Source: Campylobacterales bacterium (GTDB lineage: Bacteria > Campylobacterota > Campylobacteria > Campylobacterales > Sulfurimonadaceae). Taken from it: a stretch of 64,000 nt of DNA. Under the pieces are notes generated by a model that saw only the letters and a list, made by a program, of their open reading frames with translations, did not search any database and was not told where the DNA came from. The translations under genes were made by a program, and so were the position numbers. Every line of letters begins with the position of its first letter. The stretch's first letter is position 1. The stretch covers positions 17,841-81,840 of the forward strand of contig JACUTT010000004.1 in assembly GCA_014859655.1 (NCBI GenBank), read 5' to 3'. Below are positions 27,110-37,876 of this stretch, in pieces.

Positions 27110-29530
27110 CTAGTCTACTAAAACAATATCCAAAACCTCTTCAACACGTTTGACACCTTTGATCTGCAGTGCTTCGCGAACCTCTGACGGAATATCTTCC
27201 AGATCACGCTCGTAATTCTTTTGGGGAATAAGCACCAGTCTCATGCCGGCGCGATGCGCTGCGATAAGCTTTTCACGCAGTCCGCCGATGGGAAGAACAT
27301 CCCCGACCAACGAGGTCTCTCCTGTCATAGCAACATCTGAACGGATCTTTTTGCCGCTGAGTATGGACGCGATAACGCTTACCATTGCTATACCGGCGCT
27401 CGGACCATCTTTTGGCGTTGCTCCGTCGGGCACGTGTATGTGAAGATCATAGCGTCTATAGACCTCAGAGGCCTCGATCTCGGCCTTGTCGTCACGCTCT
27501 TTTATACTCAGCGGAATGTTCTTTTCATCTATCTTGAGCACATTGGTGTCGATGAGTATCTTTACAAGGCTCATTGCAATGCGTGAGGACTCTTTCATCA
27601 CATCTCCCAGGCTCCCGGTGATCTGCATCTGCCCCTTGCCTTTGATACGGATGGCTTCGAGTTTCAAGACATCACCTCCGACGGCTGTCCATGCCAGTCC
27701 GTAGACGACACCGACACGGGGAATACTGTCGGTTCTGTCAATCTCAAAGACTGTTTTTTCGAGAAAATCTTTAAGATTTTTCAAGGAGACTGAGATCTTG
27801 TGCAGCTCTGGATTTTCCAAGATCATCTTCGCTGATTTTCGGATGATATCTGCCATGCGGCGGCGCAGGTTTCGCACGCCTGCCTCGCGGGTGTGCTTGT
27901 TGATGATCTCTTCGAGGGCACTTTTTGAGATGGAGAGCTCCGAACTCTTGAGACCGTGTTTTTTCAGCTCCTGAGGAAGGAGGTAGCGCTTGGCGATCTC
28001 GAACTTCTCCTGAGGCGTGTAGGAGCTGACAAATATAAACTCCATCCTGTCGCGCAGAGGTGCGGGAATACTGCCGACATCATTGGCCGTCGCGATAAAT
28101 ATCGACTTAGAGAGGTCCAGATTGAAGTTGAGATAGTAATCTCTGAAACTCTTGTTCTGCTCCGGATCGAGTATCTCCAGCAGTGCCGATGTCGGATCGC
28201 CCCGCTGTGAGCGCCCCACCTTGTCGATCTCATCCAAAACGATGACAGGGTTCATCTTTTTCGCATCAATCAGACCCTGCACGATACGTCCCGGCATAGC
28301 ACCCACGTAGGTGCGTCTGTGACCCCGCAGTTCGTTTACATCTTCGAGCCCGCCCAAGGCAATGCGCACAAGCGGACGTTTCAGCGCTTCGGCTATGGAG
28401 TTTGCCAAAGAGGTCTTTCCGACCCCAGGAGGGCCCGCGAAGCACAAAATAGCGCCGTGTGCCTCTTTTTCGCTGATGCCGCGCAGCTCCAGAAGCTCTT
28501 TGACGGAGAAGTACTCGACGATGCGGTCTTTGGGCTTTTTCAATGAGTAGTGGTCTTTTTCTAGCTGCTTTTCAACCTCTTCGATCTTCAGAGGTTTTTT
28601 GGCCATCTCGCCGTAGGGGAGCTCAAGTACCCACTCCAGATAGGTCTGTATCATCCCTGCGTCCGAGGAGTCGGGGTGCATGCGCGCGAAGCGCTCGAGC
28701 TGTTTATGCACCTCTTTGTAGGCATCCTCGCCCATGGATTTTTTCTTCTTCTCGAGCTTGACTCGGTACTCTTCGATCTCCTCTTCGCGTTGCGTGTCGG
28801 AGCCTAGTTCGCGCTGGATCTGTTTGAGCTGTTCTTTGAGGAAATACTCCTTGTTCACCTTCTCGATGCGGTTGTGCACTTTTGAACGGATCTCTTTTTG
28901 GAGCTTGTTAGCTTCTATCTCGCCGCTGAGCGCGTCGATAAGTTTGAGGTAGCGGTTCTCTAGATTCTCTTCTACAAAGAGCTCAAAGGCCAACTCTTTT
29001 CTCAGTTTTATAGAGCTGCAGATCAGATCCGCAATACGGCCATGCTCATGGTTCTCTTCGATGGTGCGCAAAAGGTCAGGCGGGAAATAGCTGCTTACCT
29101 GTGAGAGCATACGCACTTTTTCGCGCACAATCTCCAAGACCGCGTCCATCTTCAGGGTGTTCTCCACGCTGCTTTCGATGATATCAACATTGGCAAGCAT
29201 CGGGTCATGTTCGATTTCTTTGATCACCTTGCCTCGTGCAAGTCCTTGAAAAAGCACCTTTACGCGGCCATCAGGAAGAGAGACCTTGCGCATGATCGAG
29301 CCGATAACGCCCGCATTGTAGATCCCGTCAAAATCGCGTGAACCCTCTTCATCAGGAAGGGTCGGGCAGACAAGAACCAGCGAGTTGTTCTCTATCGCTA
29401 TAGCAGCGGCCTGGATGTTTTTCTCGTCGCTCAAGAAGAGTGGAGAGATCATAAACGGATATAAAAAAAGTTCATCTTCCGCAATAACTGGAATAATTGC
29501 TGGGAAAGAACTGTAGTGACTTAGTTGCAT
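27110..29530 (-). CDS. lon: Lon protease
   Basis: LCFAGPPGVGKTSLANSIAEAL Walker A; HVPDGATPKDGPSAGIAMV catalytic Ser; GGLREKLIAAHRAG. Confidence 0.97.
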   Translation of the reverse strand: MQLSHYSSFPAIIPVIAEDELFLYPFMISPLFLSDEKNIQAAAIAIENNSLVLVCPTLPDEEGSRDFDGIYNAGVIGSIMRKVSLPDGRVKVLFQGLARGKVIKEIEHDPMLANVDIIESSVENTLKMDAVLEIVREKVRMLSQVSSYFPPDLLRTIEENHEHGRIADLICSSIKLRKELAFELFVEENLENRYLKLIDALSGEIEANKLQKEIRSKVHNRIEKVNKEYFLKEQLKQIQRELGSDTQREEEIEEYRVKLEKKKKSMGEDAYKEVHKQLERFARMHPDSSDAGMIQTYLEWVLELPYGEMAKKPLKIEEVEKQLEKDHYSLKKPKDRIVEYFSVKELLELRGISEKEAHGAILCFAGPPGVGKTSLANSIAEALKRPLVRIALGGLEDVNELRGHRRTYVGAMPGRIVQGLIDAKKMNPVIVLDEIDKVGRSQRGDPTSALLEILDPEQNKSFRDYYLNFNLDLSKSIFIATANDVGSIPAPLRDRMEFIFVSSYTPQEKFEIAKRYLLPQELKKHGLKSSELSISKSALEEIINKHTREAGVRNLRRRMADIIRKSAKMILENPELHKISVSLKNLKDFLEKTVFEIDRTDSIPRVGVVYGLAWTAVGGDVLKLEAIRIKGKGQMQITGSLGDVMKESSRIAMSLVKILIDTNVLKIDEKNIPLSIKERDDKAEIEASEVYRRYDLHIHVPDGATPKDGPSAGIAMVSVIASILSGKKIRSDVAMTGETSLVGDVLPIGGLREKLIAAHRAGMRLVLIPQKNYERDLEDIPSEVREALQIKGVKRVEEVLDIVLVD

Positions 29531-29555
29531 ATATTTTCCTCTTATAGTAATAAAA

Positions 29556-30281
29556 TTATTCTTTTATATTTCCCTGCGTATCCTGTGCCATGACACTTCT
29601 GGTCTCAGGAATCCAAGAAGCATACCAGCTGGCCGTACCGTCTCCTTCAAAGATCTCTCTGTACCATGACGTATCAGGCGGTCTCACCTCGTCCCAGTTG
29701 ATCCAGCTCTCCTGCTCTTTCTGGGCATAAAAAGCTTGGGCCTTAGGCTTGTCTATTCTGCCATAAAGAGAGGAGATCGTCTGGTTTAGATTTGCACGCG
29801 CTAGATAAAGCCTTACTAGCATCGTGTCCACTGCCGGCAGATAATAGGAGCCGTAATAGGTCTGTTTAAAATTTTCTCCCTCTTTGAGCGCGTTATTGAT
29901 AAGCGTCTGATCGCGGCGCGGATTGGGAAGGGCCATGAATTTTGCACGCATCTTTAAAAAGGATGCAAACTCTCTCTCATTAGCGGAGGCAAAACGACGG
30001 ATATACTCATCCAAAAAGTGCTCCGCCAGCATATATTCGCCCGCTTCCATATGGGCCTGCGCCATGATCATCGTCGCTTCACGCAGCAAAGGCGAGCCGA
30101 TATGCTCGCTTTGAAGTGATGAGAAATAGCCGTCCGCTTTTTCCAAGGAGGCATTGGCCACCGCATCAATCATTTTTTCATACCAGTACACCGCAGGTTT
30201 GTTGTACTCGGCTATCTCTTTGCCGCAGCCAACAAAAAAAGTCAACACAATAAAAATCATTGCGGAAATTCTAAATCTCAT
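29556..30281 (-). CDS. bamD: Outer membrane assembly lipoprotein BamD (ComL-type)
   Basis: Lipoprotein signal IVLTFFVGCGKE; TPR-like repeats; HFLDEYIRRFASANEREFASFLKM; RRDQTLINNAL. Confidence 0.8.
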   Translation of the reverse strand: MRFRISAMIFIVLTFFVGCGKEIAEYNKPAVYWYEKMIDAVANASLEKADGYFSSLQSEHIGSPLLREATMIMAQAHMEAGEYMLAEHFLDEYIRRFASANEREFASFLKMRAKFMALPNPRRDQTLINNALKEGENFKQTYYGSYYLPAVDTMLVRLYLARANLNQTISSLYGRIDKPKAQAFYAQKEQESWINWDEVRPPDTSWYREIFEGDGTASWYASWIPETRSVMAQDTQGNIKE

Positions 30282-30415
30282 CGTTTATCCTTATTAAAAG
30301 AAGGATGATTTTAGCCAAGTCGGAGTTAGGAAGAGTTTAAAATAAATTCCAATTCTTGCCTTTTAATAGTTGTACTGCTACAATACCCGACAAACTATAC
30401 GATACAAGGCAATCT

Positions 30416-30841
30416 ATGCTATTTGAGCTAAAGCTCCCTCTTTTGGGATTTGAGTCGATCAAACAGATGAAACTTACAAAAATTGACGATATATTCATGC
30501 AGCTTGAAAATGTTACAAACAAGGGAAAACCCTCATTTACGCTTATCGACCCCTTTGTTTTAAAGCCCTACGAGATCGAGATACCCGAATCCGTCCAGAC
30601 ACTTTTAGAGATCAATGAAAGCTCAAATATTTTGATATACAACATCGTTGTTATTCAACAGCCTCTGGAAAAATCAGCCATAAACTTTATCGCGCCTCTG
30701 ATCTTCAACACAGACAACCTGACCATGGCACAGACCATACTTGATGGAAAAAGCGCGCATGGACACGGCATGGCCGAGTGTATCTGCGACTTTATGAACA
30801 AAGACGAGAAGAAGAACAAAAAGGAGAGTGACCATGTCTAA
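30416..30841 (+). CDS. fliW: Flagellar assembly factor FliW
   Basis: LPLLGFESIKQMKLTKIDDIFMQLE...FTLIDPFVLKPYEIEIPESVQTLL...NFIAPLIFNTDN. Start moved to ATG 30416. Confidence 0.85.
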   Translation: MLFELKLPLLGFESIKQMKLTKIDDIFMQLENVTNKGKPSFTLIDPFVLKPYEIEIPESVQTLLEINESSNILIYNIVVIQQPLEKSAINFIAPLIFNTDNLTMAQTILDGKSAHGHGMAECICDFMNKDEKKNKKESDHV

Positions 30842-31598
30842 AACGATCACGTTTATCGGCAACGGAAACATGGCACTTGCTATAGCGCAGGGGCTTAAAC
30901 ATAACTATGAAATAGAGGTCGTCGGACGCACACCTGCAAACCTTGAAAAGTTTGAAAAAGCCCTGGGAAAAAGCATTCAAAAGCATGCGCTGAAGGGCTT
31001 TGACATCTCCGGCAAAACAGTCATCTTTGGAGTAAAACCCCAAAACCTTACAGAGGTCTCCGCCCAGCTTCAAGGAAGTGCCGAAACGCTCTACTCGATC
31101 TTGGCAGGCACCACGCTTCAGAGCCTCAGAAGTGCTATCAAGGCCAAAAGCCATGTTCGCGCCATGCCCAATATGGCCGCCTCCGTGCAAAAGTCGATGA
31201 CGACCCTGACAGGGGATGCAAGCGTGCAAGAAGAGGCGCTTTCCATCTTCTCTGCTATAGGAAAAGCCCACTGGCTAGGAAGCGAAAAAGAGATCGACGT
31301 CGCAACTGCGCTGGCAGGAAGCGGACCCGCCTACCTGGCGCTGATCGCCGAAGCCCTTGCCGACGGCGCGGTCAACCAGGGGCTCAAACGCGTCGATGCT
31401 ATGGCTGTCATGCGGGGACTTTTTGAAGGTTTCGGCGCACTTATCCAAGAGCAGCACCCTGCCCTCTTAAAAGACACGATAATGAGTCCCGGCGGCACAA
31501 CCGCAGCCGGATACGCGGCCCTGGAAAACGGCAATGTCAGAAATGCCTGCATCCAGGCAATTGCCAAGGCGAACGAACGTGCCAAGGCACTTTCGTAA
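30834..31598 (+). CDS. proC: Pyrroline-5-carboxylate reductase
   Basis: ITFIGNGNMALAIAQGL; VRAMPNMAASV; ALAGSGPAYLALIAEALADGAVNQGL; MSPGGTTAAGYAALE. Confidence 0.95.
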   Translation: MSKTITFIGNGNMALAIAQGLKHNYEIEVVGRTPANLEKFEKALGKSIQKHALKGFDISGKTVIFGVKPQNLTEVSAQLQGSAETLYSILAGTTLQSLRSAIKAKSHVRAMPNMAASVQKSMTTLTGDASVQEEALSIFSAIGKAHWLGSEKEIDVATALAGSGPAYLALIAEALADGAVNQGLKRVDAMAVMRGLFEGFGALIQEQHPALLKDTIMSPGGTTAAGYAALENGNVRNACIQAIAKANERAKALS

Positions 31599-31778
31599 AC
31601 CATCGGTAAACCAAGAGTAAACCCTCGGATAACGCCCCCTCCTAAATAAACTTTTCTAATATCAGAGCCCTCTTCTTAACATAGATTGAAGTATATTTGT
31701 GGGTATAATAAGTCAACACAATTCTCACACATTCAGGCTGAGTCCTCTTTGTGAGTGCAGCAAAACAAGGATTGGCTT

Positions 31779-34700
31779 ATGAAACGATTTTTGACCTTTA
31801 TTTTCTTTTTCACGCTCTCTTCGGAATTAATTTATGCCGACATCGAGCCGGACAATAGCTCGTGCATCGGCGAGGAAATCATAACTGAACTTCACGGAAC
31901 AACCGTGCAGGTGACGCACTCTGTCGCGGGTAAGGTTTTGGCCGATACCGACGAATTTGACCACTATACCTTTAAGCCTGCGAGTTCAGGGAAATTTGTT
32001 GTCTCCTACAGCTCTACTGAAAACAGCGACTTTGCCGTAACCGCTGTCACCGACTGTTCTACCAACAGCAATGTTCTTGTCAGCAATGCAAAAACATTAG
32101 CAGACACTACCATTACCGTTGCCAGCGGAAAAACAGTACATATCTACATCAAAAGACGCTCCAATAAGAGTGCCGACTACACTTTCTCTATGGTCTGGAC
32201 GCCCGACGCTATTATCGCCCCCGAGATCGATACTCCCGACGATTGCAGCACAACAGGTGCGAGCAGCGGGCAGCGCGACTTCTGTCGGCGTTCAAGCTTG
32301 ATCACGCGCGGCGGGATGGTCACTATCGGAAACACTGTTTTGGTACCGCCAGATCCGAACACTCAGGACTGCTCAGCTTACTCTAACGGCGATTTTATCT
32401 CCGATTTCTCCACATCAAACGCTGATGCCAATCTCTGCTCATACAAACTTCTTCCCGGGAAAAACTCCACCTCCGCAAGACTGACCCTTCCTGATGCGGC
32501 GAACAGCGAGATCCTTTTCGCCGGACTTTACTGGCAGTCGATCGTTCCCGATACGGCGCTAAGCAGTTTGACCGGAATGAATGTTCATATTCAAAACGAG
32601 GATGCCACAGGAGGAGGGGCCGGGCTCAAAGCCGTGACTGTTGATAAACTTGACTACGAATTAGGTGCCGGTCGAACCGGTTTCTACTCTTATGCCGCAT
32701 TTTCAAATATCACCTCTGTCTTTACTGCCAATAATTGGACGGAGGGGAATATCATCGTAGAAGGTATCCCCTCCTACCAGGGTAACATTCCTGTTTTAGG
32801 AAACTACGGTGCATGGTCGCTTGTCGTCATCTACAAAGACCCGCAGCAGCCGCTTAAAAACTTCTCCGTATTTGACGGCTGGAAAATCGTCAAAGGGGCG
32901 GTTAACACTGAATTCTCGGACTTGGAGATAGGTATACAAGGATTTTACACTCCAAAAGTCGGCTCCATAAACTCATCTGTATCGATTTTTGTAGCGGAAG
33001 GCGACAAATATATCTCAGGCGACGATCTGACCATCGTTAATGAACTCACCGGTACTCAAGTCAGCCTGGGTACGCAAAACTCAAGCATCGACAATGTCCC
33101 AATACGAGAGCCCTTCTTGATCAATAACAACGGCATAGATATCCATACCTACTCCGTGGGAGATTATTTGCAAAACCAACAGAGCTTTGTGCGCTTCCAT
33201 TTTAAAAATACCACAAATAGCACCGACACCCACTGGCCCTCTATGATAGCTTTTGAGACGGACATCTATGAGCCCAGCTTCTGTTATGATTATGCCTACT
33301 CTCAAAACAGCTCCTTCTTTACCAATGAGAACAACGGAACAGAGCCACCCAGGATTGAAGGCGATCCGGTTCAAGCAAATGATTTGGTCACTGTCAATTT
33401 ATATGTCAGAAACCTTGAAGACTCTGATATAGAGGCAAGGAATGTCTTAATTGATATCACTGACATCAACACCAGCCAGGCCGTCTACTCGAGAGATTCG
33501 GTGAAACTCACCTATCCGAACTCTATTTTCCCGCTTGCGGTTGATGACACAGATTTTGTAGTCGGCGACAGCTTCGTCAAGGGCATAGACATCGGGAGTG
33601 TGCGTGGGAAGGATTATTTCTATGCACATTATGAGCTGATGCCCTCCGTCACGACGATCGACATGCCTATCAACGCAACGATGCGCTATGACCTGGTCTT
33701 CTCCGACGGAACTGTTATCCCCTTTGAATCCACCCTGGGAGGCGAAAAACTGCCCATGTGTGGCGGGGCGAGCTCTAACTATAGCCCTACTTGGAGTATC
33801 TTTGATATTGTCGATGCCAATCTCTACAGCACTGGTAACAAAAAATACAATATCCCGACCCAGGTTGCAAGACGCCCCGGCTACTTCAATCTTGTCTCCT
33901 TTGAACCCGCTGATCTGACCACGCACAAGCCCGTCAGCACTATTGTTGCGGTCGAGCTTATCGATGCAGGGGCCTACCACGTCACCTCGGCCTCCTGTTC
34001 CGAAACCTCCTCTTCCATCTCAGGAAAGATATGGATCACCTTCGGTACCGGTGCTGGCGGCGGCGAACCATCGGATGTAGAGACACTCAATATCGCCGCT
34101 GCGATCAGCGGCGGACTGATTATGCAGCACCCGAATTATCCGATTGCGAGTCCAGAGGACTTCTACTCGGTTGCACGAAAAAATGCTGCCTTTAGAATCA
34201 GCTACAACGTCGCCAATGACGACGGGGAAGAGCTTGTTCAGCTTGGCGGTGGCGATAACGCTTGGCAGATCTTGAACTTTACCAAGCTTGTCCAGGACAT
34301 CGGCGAATGCTCCTCTCCCGTTCTCTTTAATCCCAACAGCGACCAGCTCACCACCCAGGTAGCGGCCGTATGCGGCAACAGCGGAGGCGTAGGCGGCTCG
34401 GCCTTGAACAACTGGCAGCTCGCACGCTGCCAGGAGTGTATCTATGGCTACAGAACAAAATATGTCTGTTCACGCGATAACTTTGCCATCCGTCCCGAAG
34501 CGCTGGACGTAAAAATATTTGACCGCCCGCAAGAAGCAGGCCCCGAAGTGCAACTGGAAAAAGTCTCCAATGCTGCCGTAGGCTATATTTACAAGTATGA
34601 CATTACAGCGACAAGCCACACTTCCAATCTGCCCACAATAGGCTATACCCAGTATTTCAATGACGGCACCGATGCCAACCTCTCTTTTGAATGGTCACCT

Positions 34701-36248
34701 CTGCCCGGACGTGATGTTTCAGGCTGTAATGATACAGATCACCAATCTCCCTTTTTGTACATCAAAGATGGCCTCGATCAGAATGCAGAAGGCAGTAGCA
34801 GCAAACTGGGGAGATATGACATAAAACTCATCGACAGAGAGTGGACAAAAGTCGATGTGAACCCACCGCACCACACAGGCATCAATCCGATAAGCGGCTT
34901 TGACCACTCTGTCTATTTTGAACCCGATGACTGTATCCTAAACAGCAGTGACGTGCCGCTCTCAATCAATAATTACAACGCCAACAAGGTGGGCTGCGAT
35001 GTTAAGAGCTCGCATACCAATCTCTACACGAACACGCTCTTTGAAGACCACAACCTGACCTTCCGTCCCTACGAATACCGTGTCTATACTGTCTCTGAAA
35101 ACAGTAACTCCTTGCTGATCACCAAGGGCGAGAATGACCAAAACATAAGCGCAAATGACTTTGTCTACATCAACAATATCCAAACAACAGAGCAAGGTGG
35201 TACTATCCCTCCTGAAAATATAGGAATGTCTACACGCTACCGGGCCTTTATCCGTCCGGTAGGCGCAGAAAACAATGACACACTTCCAAATTTTGTAAAC
35301 AACTGCTATGCCGAACCCTTGCAGCTGGAGACAAATATGATCATTCCCGCTTCTACTCAAAATCTCAGGAGGCGCGTACTCACAAGCGACCTCATCACTG
35401 ACATATATTCTCTTCCGGCGGCGATCACGACCGGTATAGGTAGTCTTAAAACCGACGTAAGTAGTGTTATGACAGCCTCCACCCCGGTCAATCTCATGCC
35501 CATCATATTCACAAAGAGCGGTCGCGGAACAGTAGCGCTTGAAGTTGATTATAACTACGACAGAGAACGCAACGTCAGTGTCAACCCTCTCCAGATCAAC
35601 TTTAGCGATTCCAACCTAAGTTGTTCTAATATAGCCGATTGTACCCGCGTCGCCGACTTGATTGACAGCTCTCCACATACAGACCTTGTCTATGATAACA
35701 ACGTCACTTACATCTACGGCCGTCTACATAGCCCCCGCCAGCGCGTTGCCCATATCGACCCAAACTCAATCCAGACGACTGCTGTCATTCCACTCGAATA
35801 TGAGTTTTATTGCGATAGCATTACCGGCTGCGATATCGCAAACTTTAACAGCGCGCAGCCTCTTGCGCTTTCGCCTATTGGCCTCTTGAGTCCTGATGAT
35901 GTCCGCTGGTACCGACAAAATGAGCACAATGTCAGTGTTGACGGAAATGCCACGGCAACACAAACCCGTAACGGAAACGACGACGACAAATTCACAACGA
36001 TGCAAATTGATACAAATGCAGTTACCGGAACCTATACCTACAGCGGAAGCCGCGATTACCCCTATAAGGCAACCATAGAGCTCTTTGCTCCCAACTGGCT
36101 TCTCTATAACCGCTATAACGGAAATGCCATTGCTAACGACTTTGAACTCGAGTTTTTCAGAACCGGTAACTGGGCAGGCAGAGACGAAAGCGGCATGAAT
36201 ATTGACCCAAGTTCGCCTACTAATGTCAACAGGAGAGTGGAATGGTAA
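31779..36248 (+). CDS. Giant secreted cysteine-containing surface protein (N-terminal PPC-like domain), MshQ-like by position
   Basis: Signal peptide MKRFLTFIFFFTLSSELIYA; EFDHYTFKPASSGKFVVSYSS PPC-like; ILFAGLYWQSIVPD...WSLVVIYKDP; about 1489 aa; overlaps the start of a pseudopilin gene. Confidence 0.75.
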   Translation: MKRFLTFIFFFTLSSELIYADIEPDNSSCIGEEIITELHGTTVQVTHSVAGKVLADTDEFDHYTFKPASSGKFVVSYSSTENSDFAVTAVTDCSTNSNVLVSNAKTLADTTITVASGKTVHIYIKRRSNKSADYTFSMVWTPDAIIAPEIDTPDDCSTTGASSGQRDFCRRSSLITRGGMVTIGNTVLVPPDPNTQDCSAYSNGDFISDFSTSNADANLCSYKLLPGKNSTSARLTLPDAANSEILFAGLYWQSIVPDTALSSLTGMNVHIQNEDATGGGAGLKAVTVDKLDYELGAGRTGFYSYAAFSNITSVFTANNWTEGNIIVEGIPSYQGNIPVLGNYGAWSLVVIYKDPQQPLKNFSVFDGWKIVKGAVNTEFSDLEIGIQGFYTPKVGSINSSVSIFVAEGDKYISGDDLTIVNELTGTQVSLGTQNSSIDNVPIREPFLINNNGIDIHTYSVGDYLQNQQSFVRFHFKNTTNSTDTHWPSMIAFETDIYEPSFCYDYAYSQNSSFFTNENNGTEPPRIEGDPVQANDLVTVNLYVRNLEDSDIEARNVLIDITDINTSQAVYSRDSVKLTYPNSIFPLAVDDTDFVVGDSFVKGIDIGSVRGKDYFYAHYELMPSVTTIDMPINATMRYDLVFSDGTVIPFESTLGGEKLPMCGGASSNYSPTWSIFDIVDANLYSTGNKKYNIPTQVARRPGYFNLVSFEPADLTTHKPVSTIVAVELIDAGAYHVTSASCSETSSSISGKIWITFGTGAGGGEPSDVETLNIAAAISGGLIMQHPNYPIASPEDFYSVARKNAAFRISYNVANDDGEELVQLGGGDNAWQILNFTKLVQDIGECSSPVLFNPNSDQLTTQVAAVCGNSGGVGGSALNNWQLARCQECIYGYRTKYVCSRDNFAIRPEALDVKIFDRPQEAGPEVQLEKVSNAAVGYIYKYDITATSHTSNLPTIGYTQYFNDGTDANLSFEWSPLPGRDVSGCNDTDHQSPFLYIKDGLDQNAEGSSSKLGRYDIKLIDREWTKVDVNPPHHTGINPISGFDHSVYFEPDDCILNSSDVPLSINNYNANKVGCDVKSSHTNLYTNTLFEDHNLTFRPYEYRVYTVSENSNSLLITKGENDQNISANDFVYINNIQTTEQGGTIPPENIGMSTRYRAFIRPVGAENNDTLPNFVNNCYAEPLQLETNMIIPASTQNLRRRVLTSDLITDIYSLPAAITTGIGSLKTDVSSVMTASTPVNLMPIIFTKSGRGTVALEVDYNYDRERNVSVNPLQINFSDSNLSCSNIADCTRVADLIDSSPHTDLVYDNNVTYIYGRLHSPRQRVAHIDPNSIQTTAVIPLEYEFYCDSITGCDIANFNSAQPLALSPIGLLSPDDVRWYRQNEHNVSVDGNATATQTRNGNDDDKFTTMQIDTNAVTGTYTYSGSRDYPYKATIELFAPNWLLYNRYNGNAIANDFELEFFRTGNWAGRDESGMNIDPSSPTNVNRRVEW

Positions 36249-36958
36249 GACCTGCTTTTACGATGATAGAGCTCATCTTTGCCCTTGTCATTATGGGGAT
36301 TGTATTTGTCTCCCTCCCCTTGATCTTGATTAACAATGCCAAATCTATCGAGGATAACCTCATCCAGGAGAGCATCTTTTTGACCTCATCAAAAATAACG
36401 CAGATCATGAGCTTTCAATGGGACAACAGCAGCAGTGAAACCGGTACAGGCATGCTCGCCGCATCCGATGTCGTTAATGTCACAGCCGGAGCAGCTGCGC
36501 TCGTCAGAAACGCCACCACCGATTTCAGAGTCGGCCATTTTCAGCAGGATAAGCGCCGAAGGATGACTCCTGTCGGAAATCCCCGCTTCGCTACGCCCGT
36601 CGGACCAGATGTCAATGATGCAGGTATTTTTGATGATGTTGACGACTTCCACGGGCAGACTGATGCTGCCCTCGTACAATCCGCTAGCGCGCTTACCTCG
36701 GGTTCCGGCTACAAAAAAGCCTACCGTACAAACACCACCGTCACTTATGTCGACGACGACGCAGGCGGGACTTTTTTTAACGGCAATACTGTCCAAAACT
36801 TTATCTTCACTACCGCTGCTGCCGGCGGAACGACCAACCTGAAGATGATAGAAGTATCCGTTGATCAGAACAACTCCGGCGACTGGGACACAACCCTGCT
36901 TCTGCGTGCCTATGTCGCCAACATCGGCGAGACCGATTATCACAAGAGGAGATACTAA
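36242..36958 (+). CDS. Type IV pilin-like protein (pseudopilin) with class III signal, Ala at -1
   Basis: MVRPA|FTMIELIFALVIMGIVFVSLPLILI; secreted beta-rich C-terminus. Confidence 0.85.
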   Translation: MVRPAFTMIELIFALVIMGIVFVSLPLILINNAKSIEDNLIQESIFLTSSKITQIMSFQWDNSSSETGTGMLAASDVVNVTAGAAALVRNATTDFRVGHFQQDKRRRMTPVGNPRFATPVGPDVNDAGIFDDVDDFHGQTDAALVQSASALTSGSGYKKAYRTNTTVTYVDDDAGGTFFNGNTVQNFIFTTAAAGGTTNLKMIEVSVDQNNSGDWDTTLLLRAYVANIGETDYHKRRY

Positions 36959-36961
36959 AAG

Positions 36962-37876
36962 ATGAGAAAAGGGTTTACCTTTATCGAGATGCTCTTCGTT
37001 ATTGTCATCATGGGCATCCTTGCCAAGTTCGGCTCCGAGATCTTCCGCAATGTCTACCTCAACTACAACCAGAGCACGGCCAACAATGAGCTGCAGATCG
37101 ACACCGAGCTTGTCCTGCAGCAGATCGCCAACCGCTTTCAGTATCGGATAAAAGATTCCGTCATTGCCAAAGTTTCAGGAGAAGTTAACTTCAAGAGTAT
37201 TTCATCTGCCGATGCAAACTCTACGGTGTTTGAATGGATAGGCTACGATATTGACGGATGGCTGGGCGATGGCACAAGTACGCTGCCGACCTGGACAGGG
37301 TTCATCGATCTCAACGCGCTTGACACTGGCAATGCAAACCAAAGTACGCTCTTCTCTCCCGGTACAGATACGGGAAGGATCAACACTGTCATAGCGGCAC
37401 TCAGTCCATCGGGTGCTGGCATAGGCAATGCGGTCATCTTCTTCACCGGAGAGAATGCCGACGTCCAGACCGACTATGGGTGGGATGGAGTTAACTTAAC
37501 CACTCAACGCGATGTCGCTGCGCATAGGATAGACGCAGGAACGAATGCAGACCAGTTAGTAGCCCATGCTGCCGGTGCAAACTTCACTGACACCGACATC
37601 TACGAGCAGTATAAACTCGCATGGACAGCCTATGCCTTGGAGATCTCTACGGATGGAAACCTGACCCTCTATTATGACTACCGGCCATGGGAAGGCGGGA
37701 GTTATAACGATCCTGCAAACGCTTCATCGGCACTGCTGATGCAAAACGTAACAACAGCAAAGATACAGGCGGTAGGAGAGATCCTAAACCTGCAGGTGTG
37801 TGTAGGCGGCGAAAAAATAACAAGCCTCAATGGCGATGGAGGATATTCAATATGCAAAGAAAAAGTAATATTTTAA
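36962..37876 (+). CDS. Type IV pilin-like protein (pseudopilin)
   Basis: MRKG|FTFIEMLFVIVIMGILAKFGSEIF canonical prepilin peptidase site; acidic mature domain. Confidence 0.85.
   Translation: MRKGFTFIEMLFVIVIMGILAKFGSEIFRNVYLNYNQSTANNELQIDTELVLQQIANRFQYRIKDSVIAKVSGEVNFKSISSADANSTVFEWIGYDIDGWLGDGTSTLPTWTGFIDLNALDTGNANQSTLFSPGTDTGRINTVIAALSPSGAGIGNAVIFFTGENADVQTDYGWDGVNLTTQRDVAAHRIDAGTNADQLVAHAAGANFTDTDIYEQYKLAWTAYALEISTDGNLTLYYDYRPWEGGSYNDPANASSALLMQNVTTAKIQAVGEILNLQVCVGGEKITSLNGDGGYSICKEKVIF

Noticed and set aside
27075-27115. GGCAGGC...GCCTGTC hairpin between the CheY-like gene and lon
   Set aside because: Short imperfect stem between convergent genes; best explained as an ordinary bidirectional terminator.
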